From: DATEDA01 sp963789885
GTDB taxonomy: Bacteria; Pseudomonadota; Gammaproteobacteria; Burkholderiales; SG8-39
Direction of reading: 5' to 3'
DNA length: 64,000 nucleotides
Assembly: GCA_963789885.1 (NCBI GenBank)
Contig: CAWBNB010000064.1
Location: forward strand, 124,001 to 188,000
Part shown: positions 9,489 through 18,088 of the stretch, one piece after another
How positions within the stretch are numbered: position 1 is the first letter of the stretch
How the letters are laid out: every line of letters begins with the position of its first letter
Made by a program: the position numbers and the translations under genes
The notes under the pieces: model-generated
What the model saw: only the letters and a program-made list of their open reading frames with translations
Database searches by the model: none
Told to the model about the DNA's origin: nothing

Positions 9489-9506
9489 CGGGCGCCGGGA
9501 AGCGCC

Positions 9507-9536
9507 CAAAAGAAAGCCGCGCCCGAAGGCGCGGCT
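9507..9536 (-). terminator. intrinsic terminator for the SYLF gene
   Basis: AGCCGCGCC and GGCGCGGCT (9515-9536) form a near-perfect stem around a short loop. On the minus strand the stem is followed by TTTCTTTT, so it terminates transcription coming from the SYLF gene. On the plus strand no T tract follows. Confidence 0.75.
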
Positions 9537-9564
9537 CGGTGAATACAGCGCGGAAGCGCCCGGA

Positions 9565-10128
9565 TCAGTTCAGGTCCTTGTCCTTCCAGTACTTCGTCCC
9601 GGCGACCGCGACGCCCGCCTGCAGCCCGTTCGGCGTCAGGACGTAGTACGACGCGTCGGCGATCACCTGCGCGCCGGCGTCCGGCCCGGCCGACTTGCCG
9701 CCCGCACCCGCCTGCGCGACGGCGCCGCCGCTCGCTTCCCAGCCCTTGTCGATGAACTTCTGCAGGGCTGCGGCGTTCTTGAAGATGATCAGCGTCTCGC
9801 TCTGCGCGGCCCCCACCTGCAGGCCCGCGCTCGCCTGCGCCATCTCCATGTAGGTGATGTGCTTCGTCTTGTTGTCGGTGGCGAGCCCCTTGCCGCCGGC
9901 ACCGCCGATGAGGAAGCTGATGCCGTAGGTGGTGAAGACGGCGTAGCCCGGCGCCTTCGCGGCCGCGTCCTTGAGCTTCGGGTCGGCCTTGTAGAACTTC
10001 TCGAGCGACGCCTGCGTCGCCTTGCGGACCTCGGCCTGCTTCTTGGCCTTTTCGTCCTGGGCGAGCGCACTGCCCGCCACCAGGGACAGGGACACCGCTG
10101 TAGCGGTGAGTAGAGTCGACAATCTCAT
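9565..10128 (-). CDS. SYLF (YSC84-like) domain protein, secreted
   Basis: The product has 187 residues. The start at 10128 has AAAGGAG five bases upstream; the frame is open to 10188. The signal peptide LLTATAVSLSLVAGSALAQ is followed by a SYLF domain, a fold linked to lipid binding. Typical segments are YAVFTTYGISFLIGGAGGKG, ASAGLQVGAAQSETLIIFKN and the C-terminal LQAGVAVAGTKYWKD. It is monocistronic, followed by an intrinsic terminator. A role in envelope lipid handling is inference. Confidence 0.8.
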   Translation of the reverse strand: MRLSTLLTATAVSLSLVAGSALAQDEKAKKQAEVRKATQASLEKFYKADPKLKDAAAKAPGYAVFTTYGISFLIGGAGGKGLATDNKTKHITYMEMAQASAGLQVGAAQSETLIIFKNAAALQKFIDKGWEASGGAVAQAGAGGKSAGPDAGAQVIADASYYVLTPNGLQAGVAVAGTKYWKDKDLN

Positions 10129-10300
10129 AAGAACTCCTTTATTGGGGTTGAATCCAGGGAGGGCGTCTGGGGTTTTGACGCAGTGCAATTTTACCCCGGA
10201 GAGTGTGGGGCCGCCTGTTCGGGCGGGGGTTGACGATGATCAAACGGAGGGCGGGTGTCGGGCCCGGCGGCCTCAGCCGCCGACCATCCGTTCTGCCGGC

Positions 10301-11802
10301 CTACCGTCCGATAACCCGCCACCGGCGGACGGCCGGCATGATCATGACGACGAGAATCGCCGCGGTGGCGATCACGAATGCGAGGCTGATCGGCCGGGTG
10401 AAGAACACGGTCGCATCGCCGCGCGCGAGGAGCATCGCGCGGCGCAGGTACTCCTCCATCAGCGGCCCGAGCACGTAGCCGAGGACGAGCGGCGCCGGCT
10501 CGCACCCGAGCTTGACGAGCACGTAGCCGAGCACGCCGATGCCCGCGCACAGGTAGACGTCGACCGGGTTGTTGCTCACGCTGTAGTTGCCGATGCAGCA
10601 GAACATGATGATCGCGGGAAAGAGCCACCGGTACGGCACGCGCAGGAGCCGCACCCAGATCCCGACGAGCGGCAGGTTGAGGACGACGAGCAGCAGGTTC
10701 CCGATCCACATGCTGGCGACGATGCCCCAGAAGAGGTCGGGGCGGGTCGTCATCACCTGCGGTCCCGGGCGTGATCCCCTGCATGATCATCGCGCCGACC
10801 ATCAGCGTCATCACCGCGCTGCCCGGGAATGCCCGAGCGTGAGCGTGGGGATGAACGCGGTCTGCGCCGCGGCGTTGTTGGCCGCCTCCGGCGCGGCGAC
10901 GCCTTCGATCGCGCCGGTGCCGAAGCGCGACGGGTCGCGCGCGAGCTTCTTCTCCACCATGTAGGTCGCGAACGTCGGCAGGGCCGGCCCGGTGCCCGGC
11001 AGCAGGCCGAGGAACGCGCCGACCGCGGTCCCGCGCACGGTGGGCCAGAGCGAGTCCGTGAGATCCTTCCGCGTCGGCATCAGGCGCGGTGATCCGTCCG
11101 GTGAAGACCTCGTGCGGCTCCTTCCGCTCCAGGTTGCTCACGATCTCCGCCACCGCGAACAGCCCCACCGCGATCACCGTGAAGCCGATGCCCGTCGGTC
11201 GAGCTCGAGCACGTCGAACGCGTAGCGCGCCACGCCTGAATTGACGTCGGTCCCCACCAGGCCGAGCAGCAGGCCGAGCGCCACCATCGCGAGCCCCTTG
11301 ACGAGATCGCCGTGGGTGAGGACGGCGGAGGCGACCAGCGCCATCGAGCATCAGCGAGAAGTAGTCGGCCGGCCCGAACTTCGAGCGCCCACTCGCCGAG
11401 CGGCGGACCGGCGAGCGCGATGACCAGCGTGCAGACACAGCCGGCGAAGAAGGAGGCGAGCGCCGCGATCGCGAGCGCCGGGCCCGCGCGCCCCGCGCGC
11501 GCCATCGGGTAGCCGTCGAGGCAGGTCACGGCGGACGCCGTCTCGCCCGGGATGTTGAGCAGGATCGACGTGATGGCGCCGCCGTACTGCGCGCCGTAGT
11601 AGATCCCGGCGAGCATGATCAGCGAAGCGACCGGCGGCAGCGTGAAGGTGAGCGGAAACAGCATTCCGATCGCGACCAGCGGGCTGATCCCCGGCAGCAC
11701 GCCGATCAGCGTGCCGAGCGCGACGCCGACGAAGCAGTACGCGAGGTTCTGGAGCGAGAGCGCGACGCCGAAGCCGTAGGCGAGATTCGCGAGGAGGTCC
11801 AT
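10301..11802 (-). pseudogene. tctA: tripartite tricarboxylate transporter large permease, frameshifted
   Basis: TctA is the large membrane subunit of tripartite tricarboxylate transporters. The start at 11802 reads MDLLANLAYGFGVALSLQNL, then VLPGISPLVAIGML and LAGIYYGAQYGGAITSILLN in one frame. After residue ~140 the homology continues through all three frames: FGPADYFSLML, then LVGTDVNSGVARYAFDVLEL, IGFTVIAVGLFAVAEIVSNL, EGVAAPEAANNAAAQTAFIP, AVMTLMVGAMIMQGITPG and finally FWGIVASMWIGNLLLVVLNL to the stop. Breaks map to about 11382, 11345, 11191-11198, 11084, 10822-10834 and 10763. Each is explained by one or two inserted bases; removing all eight gives 497 residues, the normal length. It may be intact in the real genome. 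Confidence 0.85.
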
Positions 11803-12242
11803 CAGAGCCCGGCGACCAGCTGGAAGGGGAGCTTGAGCACGTGGACGAAGACGCCGACCGCGAAGGCGGTCATCACCGCCGCGAGGACGAGGACCTCGCG
11901 GAAGCGGAACTCGCGGCCTCCCGCCGCGGCGAGGAAGAACATCGCCACCAGGGCCGGGACCAGGCCGAACCGGGTGATGACGAAGCCGAACGCCAGCATC
12001 GAGAGCGTGACGAAGGCGAGCGGCTTCCAGCCCCACGCCACCGCGACGGCCCCGCCGCGGGCGATCCCGCGCAGCAGGAGGAACGCGCCCAAGACGTACA
12101 GGATCCGGCCGAGCACGGTCGGGAAGTACGCCGGTCCCATGCGCATCGCCGTGCCCATCTCGTAGTCGCGGGCGACGGCGACCGCGGCCATGCCGATGAG
12201 GAGGAACAGGACTCCGGCGAGGATGTCCTGGTTGCGCAGCAA
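11802..12242 (-). CDS. tctB: tripartite tricarboxylate transporter small permease
   Basis: This 146-residue small membrane subunit of the TTT system has four hydrophobic segments: ILAGVLFLLIGMAAVAVA, ILYVLGAFLLLRGIA, LAFVTLSMLAFGFVI with the following LVPALVAMFFLAAAG, and LVLAAVMTAFAVGVFVHVL. The early motif YEMGTAMRMGPAYFP is characteristic of TctB. Its TGA overlaps the tctA ATG by one base, so the two are coupled. It lies between tctC (31 bp upstream) and tctA, the usual order, and is the only gene of the three without a frame break. Confidence 0.9.
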   Translation of the reverse strand: MLRNQDILAGVLFLLIGMAAVAVARDYEMGTAMRMGPAYFPTVLGRILYVLGAFLLLRGIARGGAVAVAWGWKPLAFVTLSMLAFGFVITRFGLVPALVAMFFLAAAGGREFRFREVLVLAAVMTAFAVGVFVHVLKLPFQLVAGL

Positions 12243-12273
12243 GCCTAGCTCTTCCGCAGGTGCCCGCGCCGGA

Positions 12274-13246
12274 TCACTCGAGCGCGATGCCCACCTCGCG
12301 CACGGCGCGGCGCCAGATCTCGAGCTGGTCCTTCACCAGCGCCGAGAGCTCCTCCGGCGAGGAGCTGCGCGCTTCGAAAGCGATGCGGTCGAGCCCCTCG
12401 CGCACCTCCGGGCGTTTCATCGCCACCGCCATCTCGGCTCGCGAGGCGGTCGACGACTTCGCGCGGCATCCGCGCCGGCCCGAAGAGGCCGCCCCATGCG
12501 GTGACCGAGACACCGGTGAGTCCCGCCTCCGCGGCCGTGGGCACGTCCGGCAGGAGCGGGCTGCGGTTCGGCAACATGGTCGCGAGGGCACGGAGGCGCC
12601 CGTCCTTCACCTGCGCGAGCGCGGTGCCCGGCGTCGCGAATGCCATTTGCACGCGCCCGCCGAGGAGGTCGATCGTCAGCGGCGCATCGCCCTTGTACGG
12701 GACGTGCACGATGTCCAGCTTCTCGGCCAGCTTGAGCTGCGCGCCGAGCATGATGCTGAAGCTGTTCCCGCTCCCGTAGTTGAGCTTGCCCGGGTTGGCG
12801 CGGACGTAGCCGAGCAGTTCGGCCACGGTCTTCGCCGGTACGGCCGGGTTGGTGAACAGGAAGAACCCGAACCGGCCGACGTCCGAGATCGCGGTGAAGT
12901 CGCTCACCGGGTCGTACGGCGGCGCCTTCCGGGACGCGGGCACCCAGGACATGGCGGTGTTGGTGCCGAAGAAGAGCGTGTAGCCGTCCGCGGGCGACTT
13001 GAGGACCGCCTCGGCGGCGATTACGCCGTCGCCGCCGGGCCGCGCTTCGACGACGACCGGCTGGCCGAGTCCCTGCCCGAGCGCCTGCGACCAGGTCCTG
13101 GCAGCCAGCTCGGCCGCGCCGCTCGGCGGAAACGGCACGATCAGGCGGATCGGCTTCGACGGGTACTGCGCCGCGGCAGGCATCCCCGCGGCAGCGAGGA
13201 CAAGCGTCAGCGTTAGCGACCACAACAGCCGTGGCAGTGTGTTCAT
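12274..13246 (-). pseudogene. tctC: Bug-family solute-binding protein, one frameshift
   Basis: This periplasmic substrate-binding component of the TTT system has a signal peptide LTLTLVLAAAGMPAAAQ, then YPSKPIRLIVPFPPSGAAEL, the Bug-family signature, and later PGKLNYGSGNSFSIMLGAQL. The frame breaks near 12436, where GCGAGCCGAGATG most likely should read GCGAGCGAGATG (one extra C). The next frame continues with MAVAMKRPEVREGLDRIAF to a TGA at 12274. Correcting it gives 323 residues, the family norm. The ligand is unknown; Bug proteins bind assorted carboxylates. Confidence 0.85.
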
Positions 13247-13277
13247 TCCTCCCTCCCCCTCGTTCTCCCCCGGCGGT

Positions 13278-14048
13278 TCAGCCCCCTTCGGTCGATCTGC
13301 CGATCACCGTCCGGAAGATGTCCATCGGCACCGGGAACACGATCGTGGAGCTCCTGTCGCCGGCGATCTGCGTCAGCGTCTGCAGGTAGCGGAGCTGCAT
13401 CGCCTGCGGCGCCTGCGCGAGCATCTGCGCGGCCTCGAGCAGCTTCACCGACGCCTGGAGCTCGCCCTCGGCGTGGATCACCTTGGCCCGCCGCTCGCGC
13501 TCGGCCTCGGCCTGGCGCGCGATCGCGCGCACCATCGTTTCGTTCAGGTCGACGTGCTTGATCTCGACGTTGGTCACCTTGATGCCCCACGCGTCGGTCT
13601 GCGAGTCGAGGATGCGCTGGATGTCCAGGTTGAGCTTCTCCCGCTCGGACAGGAGCTCGTCGAGCTCGTGCTTGCCGAGCACCGCGCGCAGCGTCGTCTG
13701 CGCGAGCTGGCTGGTGGCGGCGAGGAAGTTCTCCACCTGGATGATCGCCTTCTGCGCGTCCACCGCACGGAAGTACACGACCGCGTTGACCTTCACCGAG
13801 ACGTTGTCGCGGGTGATGACGTCCTGCGGCGGCACGTCGAGCACGATGACGCGGAGGTCGACCTTCACCATCTGCTGGACGCCGCGCACGACCACGACGA
13901 GGCCCGGGCCCTTGACCTTCCAGAAGCGGCCGAGCATGAACGTGACGCCGCGCTCGTACTCGCGCAGGATCCGCAGGCTGGAGAGGACGTACGCCCCCGC
14001 GGCGAAGACGACGACGAGGAGCGCGTAGTTGAGGTCGGGCAGGAACAT
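13278..14048 (-). CDS. SPFH/stomatin-like membrane protein (slipin)
   Basis: The product has 256 residues. One N-terminal membrane segment (LNYALLVVVFAAGAYVLSSL) precedes the SPFH domain: EYERGVTFMLGRFWKVKGPG, the DVPPQDVITRDNVSV motif, VENFLAATSQLAQTTLRAVL and WGIKVTNVEIKHVDL. A coiled-coil rich in Ala and Glu follows (EAERERRAKVIHAEGELQAS). This is the slipin type that pairs with NfeD, whose gene sits 3 bp upstream. The pair is thought to organise membrane microdomains and protein quality control. Confidence 0.9.
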   Translation of the reverse strand: MFLPDLNYALLVVVFAAGAYVLSSLRILREYERGVTFMLGRFWKVKGPGLVVVVRGVQQMVKVDLRVIVLDVPPQDVITRDNVSVKVNAVVYFRAVDAQKAIIQVENFLAATSQLAQTTLRAVLGKHELDELLSEREKLNLDIQRILDSQTDAWGIKVTNVEIKHVDLNETMVRAIARQAEAERERRAKVIHAEGELQASVKLLEAAQMLAQAPQAMQLRYLQTLTQIAGDRSSTIVFPVPMDIFRTVIGRSTEGG

Positions 14049-14051
14049 TCT

Positions 14052-15413
14052 TCACCCTCCGCCGTCTTCGGGCTTCACGTCGAGGATCAGGCCGTCGACA
14101 CCGGTGACGCGCACCCGGCGGCCGGGGGCGAGGCGCTCGGGGCTGCGGATGCGCCACGTCTCGCCGTGCACGCGCGCCCAGCTCTCGTCGCCCGCGGACT
14201 CGATCACCTCTCCGCCCGCGCCGACGAGCTCCTCGCGCCCGGTGACCACGGGCCGCGCCCGCGCCTTGGCCGCCATGCCGCCGACGAGGATCATGAAAGC
14301 AGCGCTCGCCAGCGCGAGCCCGGCGATCAGCGGAATCGGGATCCCGTAGCCGGGCACCTCGGTGTCCATGAGGAAGATCGCCCCGGCCACGAATGCGATC
14401 AACCCGCCGATGCCGAGCGAGCCGAAGCTCGGGAAGAAGACCTCCGCGACCATGAACGCGAGTCCGAGCACGATCAGCGCGAGGCCGACGTAGTTCACCG
14501 GGAGCATCTGGAACGCGAACATCGCGAGCAGCAGGCAGATCGCGCCGATCACGCCCGGGAAGACGAAGCCCGGGTTCGAGAACTCGAACCAGATGCCATA
14601 GATGCCGAGCATCATCAGGATCAGCGCGAAGCTCGGGTTGGTGATCGTCGCGAGCAGCTTCGAGCGCCAGTCGGGCAGGATGGTCTCAACGGACGCACCG
14701 GCGACGGCCAGCTTGATCGCCTGGCCCCGGACCGTCACCTTCCGCCCGTCGGACTTCGCGAGCAATTCGTCGAGATCGCGCGCGACGAAGTCGATCACGC
14801 GCTCGCGCTCGGCCTCCGCGGCGGAAAGGCTGACCGCCTCGCGCACCGCCCGCTCCGCCCACGCTGCGTTGCGGCCGCGAGTCTGGGCGAGGCCGCGTAT
14901 GTAGGCCGCCGCGTCGTTGACCTGCTTCTTGGTCATCGTGTCGGGAGAACCGCGCTTGGCGTCGGCCTTGTCCTTCGAGCGCGGTTCCTCGGTCCCCGGC
15001 GACGCGGGCATCCCGATCGCGACCGGCGTCGCGGCGCCGAGATTTGTCGCCGGGGCCATCGCGGCGACATGCGCGGCGTAGAGGATGTAAGTACCGGCGC
15101 TCGCGGCGCGTGCGCCGTTCGGCGCGACGTACACGGCGACCGGAACCTCCGAGCCGAGGATGTCCTTGATGATCTCGCGCATCGCGCTGTCGAGGCCGCC
15201 CGGGGTGTCCATGCGCAGCACCGCAAGTGCGGCCTTGCGGCTCGCCGCCTTCTCGAGGCCGCGGCGGACGTAATCGGCGGTCGCGGGCCCGATCGGCCCG
15301 TTGACCTCCAGCACCACGACCGGCCCGTCGGCGGCCATCGGCGCAATCGCGGCGCAAGCGAGCCCAAGGAGGCCGGCGAGCCACGCGGTCCAGCGCCAAC
15401 GGGTCGTGCGCAT
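14052..15413 (-). CDS. NfeD-family membrane-bound serine protease
   Basis: This 453-residue long-form NfeD has a signal peptide (residues ~10-28). The ClpP-like protease domain carries RMDTPGGLDSAMREIIKDIL and the catalytic loop PNGARAASAGTYI with nucleophile Ser105. Lys162 or Lys163 (DTMTKKQV) is the expected partner in the Ser-Lys dyad known from the archaeal 1510-N protease. Four to five membrane segments (residues ~270-385) follow, then a C-terminal OB-fold NfeD domain (VGAGGEVIESAGDESWARVH). The archaeal homologue cleaves stomatin, and the SPFH gene is adjacent, so the pair is likely functional. Confidence 0.9.
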   Translation of the reverse strand: MRTTRWRWTAWLAGLLGLACAAIAPMAADGPVVVLEVNGPIGPATADYVRRGLEKAASRKAALAVLRMDTPGGLDSAMREIIKDILGSEVPVAVYVAPNGARAASAGTYILYAAHVAAMAPATNLGAATPVAIGMPASPGTEEPRSKDKADAKRGSPDTMTKKQVNDAAAYIRGLAQTRGRNAAWAERAVREAVSLSAAEAERERVIDFVARDLDELLAKSDGRKVTVRGQAIKLAVAGASVETILPDWRSKLLATITNPSFALILMMLGIYGIWFEFSNPGFVFPGVIGAICLLLAMFAFQMLPVNYVGLALIVLGLAFMVAEVFFPSFGSLGIGGLIAFVAGAIFLMDTEVPGYGIPIPLIAGLALASAAFMILVGGMAAKARARPVVTGREELVGAGGEVIESAGDESWARVHGETWRIRSPERLAPGRRVRVTGVDGLILDVKPEDGGG

Positions 15414-15488
15414 GGTGCCTCGTCGAGCGATGCGGATGCGAGCGAAGCGGCCATCATACGCCCGCGCGCTTCGGCGGCGGTTTCTCTC

Positions 15489-16124
15489 TTAGCCGCTAGC
15501 GACGCGCTCGCTGTCCGAGCGGAACGCCGACGGCGCACCGTCCAGCCACGCCCGGCCGTGCGCGTACAGGCGCGCGATGACGTCCCCCTTGAGCTGGGGG
15601 AGATCCAGCTTGATCGTGAAGCCGAGCTTGGTCTGCAGGTAGGCGAGGTGGCGATAGCCCTCGGGGAACCGCCCGAGGAGCGCTTCGTCGAGCTCGAGCC
15701 GCGCGCTCGGGCTCACCGCATCCATCCGGTCCTTCTCGTAGATCGGCTGGCGCCGCACGATCGCCCAGCGGCCGTCGCGCTTCGCGAAGAAGTCGTAGAA
15801 CCGGCCGGTACAGACGACGTCGACGGCCACGCCGTCGATCGCGCCGCGCTGGCTGATCGTCATCTTCGTCTGCGCGATCCCCCGCTCGCCCTTGACCTCC
15901 GCGCTGGTGCCGCCGAGGAAGTGCAGGATGCTGACACCCTTCTCGAAGCCGGCGCGGCTCACCTCGATGAACTTCTCGGCCGGCCCCTGGAACCAGGTCG
16001 CGGTCATCCAGCCGTCGGCGTGCCAGACGGTCCGGAAGCGGTCCCAGTCGCCGGCATCGCGCCAGATCGCCCAGTTGTTGACGACTTCGGCGATCGCGAG
16101 CTTGTCGTTCAGTCGCAGATCCAT
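15489..16124 (-). CDS. NTF2/SnoaL-like protein
   Basis: The product has 211 residues. The first ~135 match the SnoaL/NTF2-like cone fold used by many small isomerases, dehydratases and dioxygenase subunits: DKLAIAEVVNNWAIWRDAGD, WDRFRTVWHADGWM, HFLGGTSAEV and FYDFFAKRDGRWAIVRRQPI. The remaining ~75 residues form an extension seen in some NTF2-like oxidative enzymes (RFPEGYRHLAYLQTKLGFTI). No catalytic residues can be assigned. It lies 75 bp upstream of the NfeD gene in the same direction. Confidence 0.7.
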   Translation of the reverse strand: MDLRLNDKLAIAEVVNNWAIWRDAGDWDRFRTVWHADGWMTATWFQGPAEKFIEVSRAGFEKGVSILHFLGGTSAEVKGERGIAQTKMTISQRGAIDGVAVDVVCTGRFYDFFAKRDGRWAIVRRQPIYEKDRMDAVSPSARLELDEALLGRFPEGYRHLAYLQTKLGFTIKLDLPQLKGDVIARLYAHGRAWLDGAPSAFRSDSERVASG

Positions 16125-16144
16125 GTCCGTCCGCTCTCCGCTCT

Positions 16145-16675
16145 CTACAGCAGCCGCTGCTGCCCGCCACCGTCATACACCAAACCGCCCGGCACCGCAC
16201 GCGCGGCCGGGCTGAGCCGTCCCGGCGCGCAGATCTCCGGCGCGACCAGATGGACGACCTCGACGCCGCGCGCGAGGACATAGTCGGTGATCAGTATGCG
16301 GTGGCACGCGGCGGGAAGCTTCTCCGCGCACATGATCGCGGTCGACGCGTGCCGGGCTCCGTCGAGTAGCCCGTCGATCGCGCGCGCGAATCCGGTAGTG
16401 GCCATGTGGTCGGCGAAGCCGCGGAAGGCGCCGTCCAGGGCGACGTTCGGCGACCCGGCGAGCGGCTTCCTGAAGCCGCCGAGGGCGTCGCCGCGCCATG
16501 CGTATTCGATCCCCTCCGCCGCGAGCGAGCGCTTCAGCGCCTCACCGTCGTACTGCGGCCAGCGGCGCGACCTCGGGATCGCCCGCACGTCGACCAAGCG
16601 CGCGACCCGCGCCGCGCGCAGCATCGCGAGCAGCTCCTCGACCGGGCGGTTGCTGTGACCGATCGTGAACAGCAC
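16145..16675 (-). CDS. DUF488 family protein
   Basis: This 176-residue DUF488 protein starts FTIGHSNRPVEELLAML and has the family signature LVDVRAIPRSRRWPQY, a GFRKPL segment and the conserved Cys pair region AIMCAEKLPAACHRILITDY, where other members read C-x-E-x-x-x-x-C-H-R. The biochemical role of DUF488 is not established. It lies 1 bp downstream of the SAM hydroxide adenosyltransferase gene and 20 bp before the NTF2-like gene, so an operon is likely. Confidence 0.85.
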   Translation of the reverse strand: MLFTIGHSNRPVEELLAMLRAARVARLVDVRAIPRSRRWPQYDGEALKRSLAAEGIEYAWRGDALGGFRKPLAGSPNVALDGAFRGFADHMATTGFARAIDGLLDGARHASTAIMCAEKLPAACHRILITDYVLARGVEVVHLVAPEICAPGRLSPAARAVPGGLVYDGGGQQRLL

Positions 16676-16676
16676 G

Positions 16677-17408
16677 CTAAGGCGCCCACGATACCGGCAT
16701 GCCCACCGCGAGCCCGAGCTCGCGCGCCGCGCTCCCGCGGTTGACTGCGACCTCGACGAGGCCGCTCGAGTTCTCGTACCAGAAGGCGGATCCCGGCTCG
16801 GCGTCCGCGAACACGCGCGCGTGGGCGAGCTCGCGGCTGCCGGCGACGAGCCGGTTGGTTTGCGGCACGCCGCGCGCCCGGATGCCGCTGAAGCAGTTCC
16901 CGTAGTGATCGACGTAGATCACCTCGGCGAGATCGTCCCCGCCGAAACGCACCGCGAGGTCGGCCGCCGGCGTGACGTTCTCGTTCGGGAAGTCGTCGGT
17001 CGCCACCGCTGCCGCCATCGGCGCGAATACGTCGCGGCCATGGAAGGACGGCGAGACGCCGGGCGGATGTCCGGTGATGCGCCAGACCGACTTCGAGGCG
17101 GCGCGCGCCGCGACGACCGAGAAGAGCCCGTTGTCGGGCCCGACATACCAGCGGCCGTCGGCGCGCAGCACGACCGCGCCGCGATCGGAGCCGACCCCGG
17201 GGTCGACCACGCCGAGGAACACGTGGCCGCGGGGCAGGCCTTGCACGAGCGCCGCAAGGAGGTGCGCGCTCGCACGGACGGCGAACGGCGGGGCCTCGTG
17301 GAGGAGATCGATCACGCGCACACCTGGTGCGTAACGATCGAGCATCGCCTCGACCTGGCCCACGTAGAGGTCGTCGGCGCCGAAATCGGTGAAGAGGAGG
17401 ATAGCCAC
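16677..17408 (-). CDS. SAM hydroxide adenosyltransferase (DUF62 family)
   Basis: This 243-residue member of the DUF62 family converts S-adenosylmethionine and water or hydroxide to adenosine and methionine, and is related to the fluorinase fold. It starts ILLFTDFGADDLYVGQVEAM, in which the DFG-x-x-D-x-Y-V-G motif binds SAM. It continues with FLGVVDPGVGSDRGAVV, YVGPDNGLFS and FHGRDVFAP, where the Asp-Arg-His set acts in water activation. The C-terminal domain contains IYVDHYGNCFSGI. It is the first gene of the cluster running to the NTF2-like gene. Confidence 0.9.
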   Translation of the reverse strand: MAILLFTDFGADDLYVGQVEAMLDRYAPGVRVIDLLHEAPPFAVRASAHLLAALVQGLPRGHVFLGVVDPGVGSDRGAVVLRADGRWYVGPDNGLFSVVAARAASKSVWRITGHPPGVSPSFHGRDVFAPMAAAVATDDFPNENVTPAADLAVRFGGDDLAEVIYVDHYGNCFSGIRARGVPQTNRLVAGSRELAHARVFADAEPGSAFWYENSSGLVEVAVNRGSAARELGLAVGMPVSWAP

Positions 17409-17579
17409 GCGGCGATTCTAGTCTCGGTGCTGCAGCGAAAAGCGATCGCCGGGCCAAGGGCGGGAAGCTCTGCGACAGTCGCCACGATCCTCAAGCCTAG
17501 GCGCTGCGGCCAGTCTTCTCCGCGCTCATGTTGCGAGTGTGCAACCCATCGGGGACCGGGGGCTCATATGGACGACCGA

Positions 17580-17606
17580 CAAAAAAGGCCGGGCATACCC
17601 GGCCTT
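17580..17606 (-). terminator. intrinsic terminator of the alpha/rplQ operon
   Basis: On the minus strand AAGGCCGGG-TATG-CCCGGCCTT is followed by TTTTTTGTC (the A run at 17581-17586). The stem is perfect over nine pairs. It lies 23 bp downstream of the rplQ stop and ends the ribosomal superoperon. Confidence 0.9.
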
Positions 17607-17628
17607 CTCCGCACGGCCCCTGCCGCGC

Positions 17629-18069
17629 TCAGCTCTTCGCCGCGGCGGTCTTGTCCGCCTTCTCCTTCTTGCCCTTGCGCTCGGGCTTGTCGGCGCTTTC
17701 GGCGGCGGGCTCCGGGCGGTCCATCAGCTCGACGAGCGCCATCGTGGCGTTATCGCCGAGACGGAAACCCATCTTGAGGATGCGGAGGTATCCGCCATTC
17801 CGCTTCGCGTAGCGGGGTCCGAGCTCGTCGAAGAGCTTGGTGACGACATCGCGGTCGCGCAGACGGTTGAACGCCAGCCGCCGGTTCGCGACCGACGACT
17901 GCTTGCCGAGCGTGATCATCGGCTCGACCACCCGCCGCAGCTCCTTCGCCTTGGGGAGCGTCGTCTTGATCATCTCGTGCCGGAGCAGCGAGTTCGTCAT
18001 GTTCCGCAGCATCGCGAGGCGATGCGTCGACGTGCGGTTGAGCTTCCTCAGTCCGTGACCGTGGCGCAT
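17629..18069 (-). CDS. rplQ: 50S ribosomal protein L17
   Basis: This 146-residue large-subunit protein lies near the polypeptide exit. The conserved core (residues 1-117) starts MRHGHGLRKLNRTSTHRLAM and includes NSLLRHEMIKTTLPKAKELR and NGGYLRILKMGFRLGDNATM. Residues ~118-146 form a Pro/Ala/Lys/Glu-rich tail (KPERKGKKEKADKTAAAKS) that is longer than usual for L17. It is the last gene of the alpha operon, 19 bp after rpoA, followed by an intrinsic terminator. Confidence 0.97.
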   Translation of the reverse strand: MRHGHGLRKLNRTSTHRLAMLRNMTNSLLRHEMIKTTLPKAKELRRVVEPMITLGKQSSVANRRLAFNRLRDRDVVTKLFDELGPRYAKRNGGYLRILKMGFRLGDNATMALVELMDRPEPAAESADKPERKGKKEKADKTAAAKS

Positions 18070-18088
18070 GGTGCTTTCTCCGGACGCC

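Noticed and set aside
10191..10300. A terminator after tctA (CGGCGG/CCGCCG stem near 10265-10282)
   Set aside because: The stem is short and has no T tract; support was too weak to list it.
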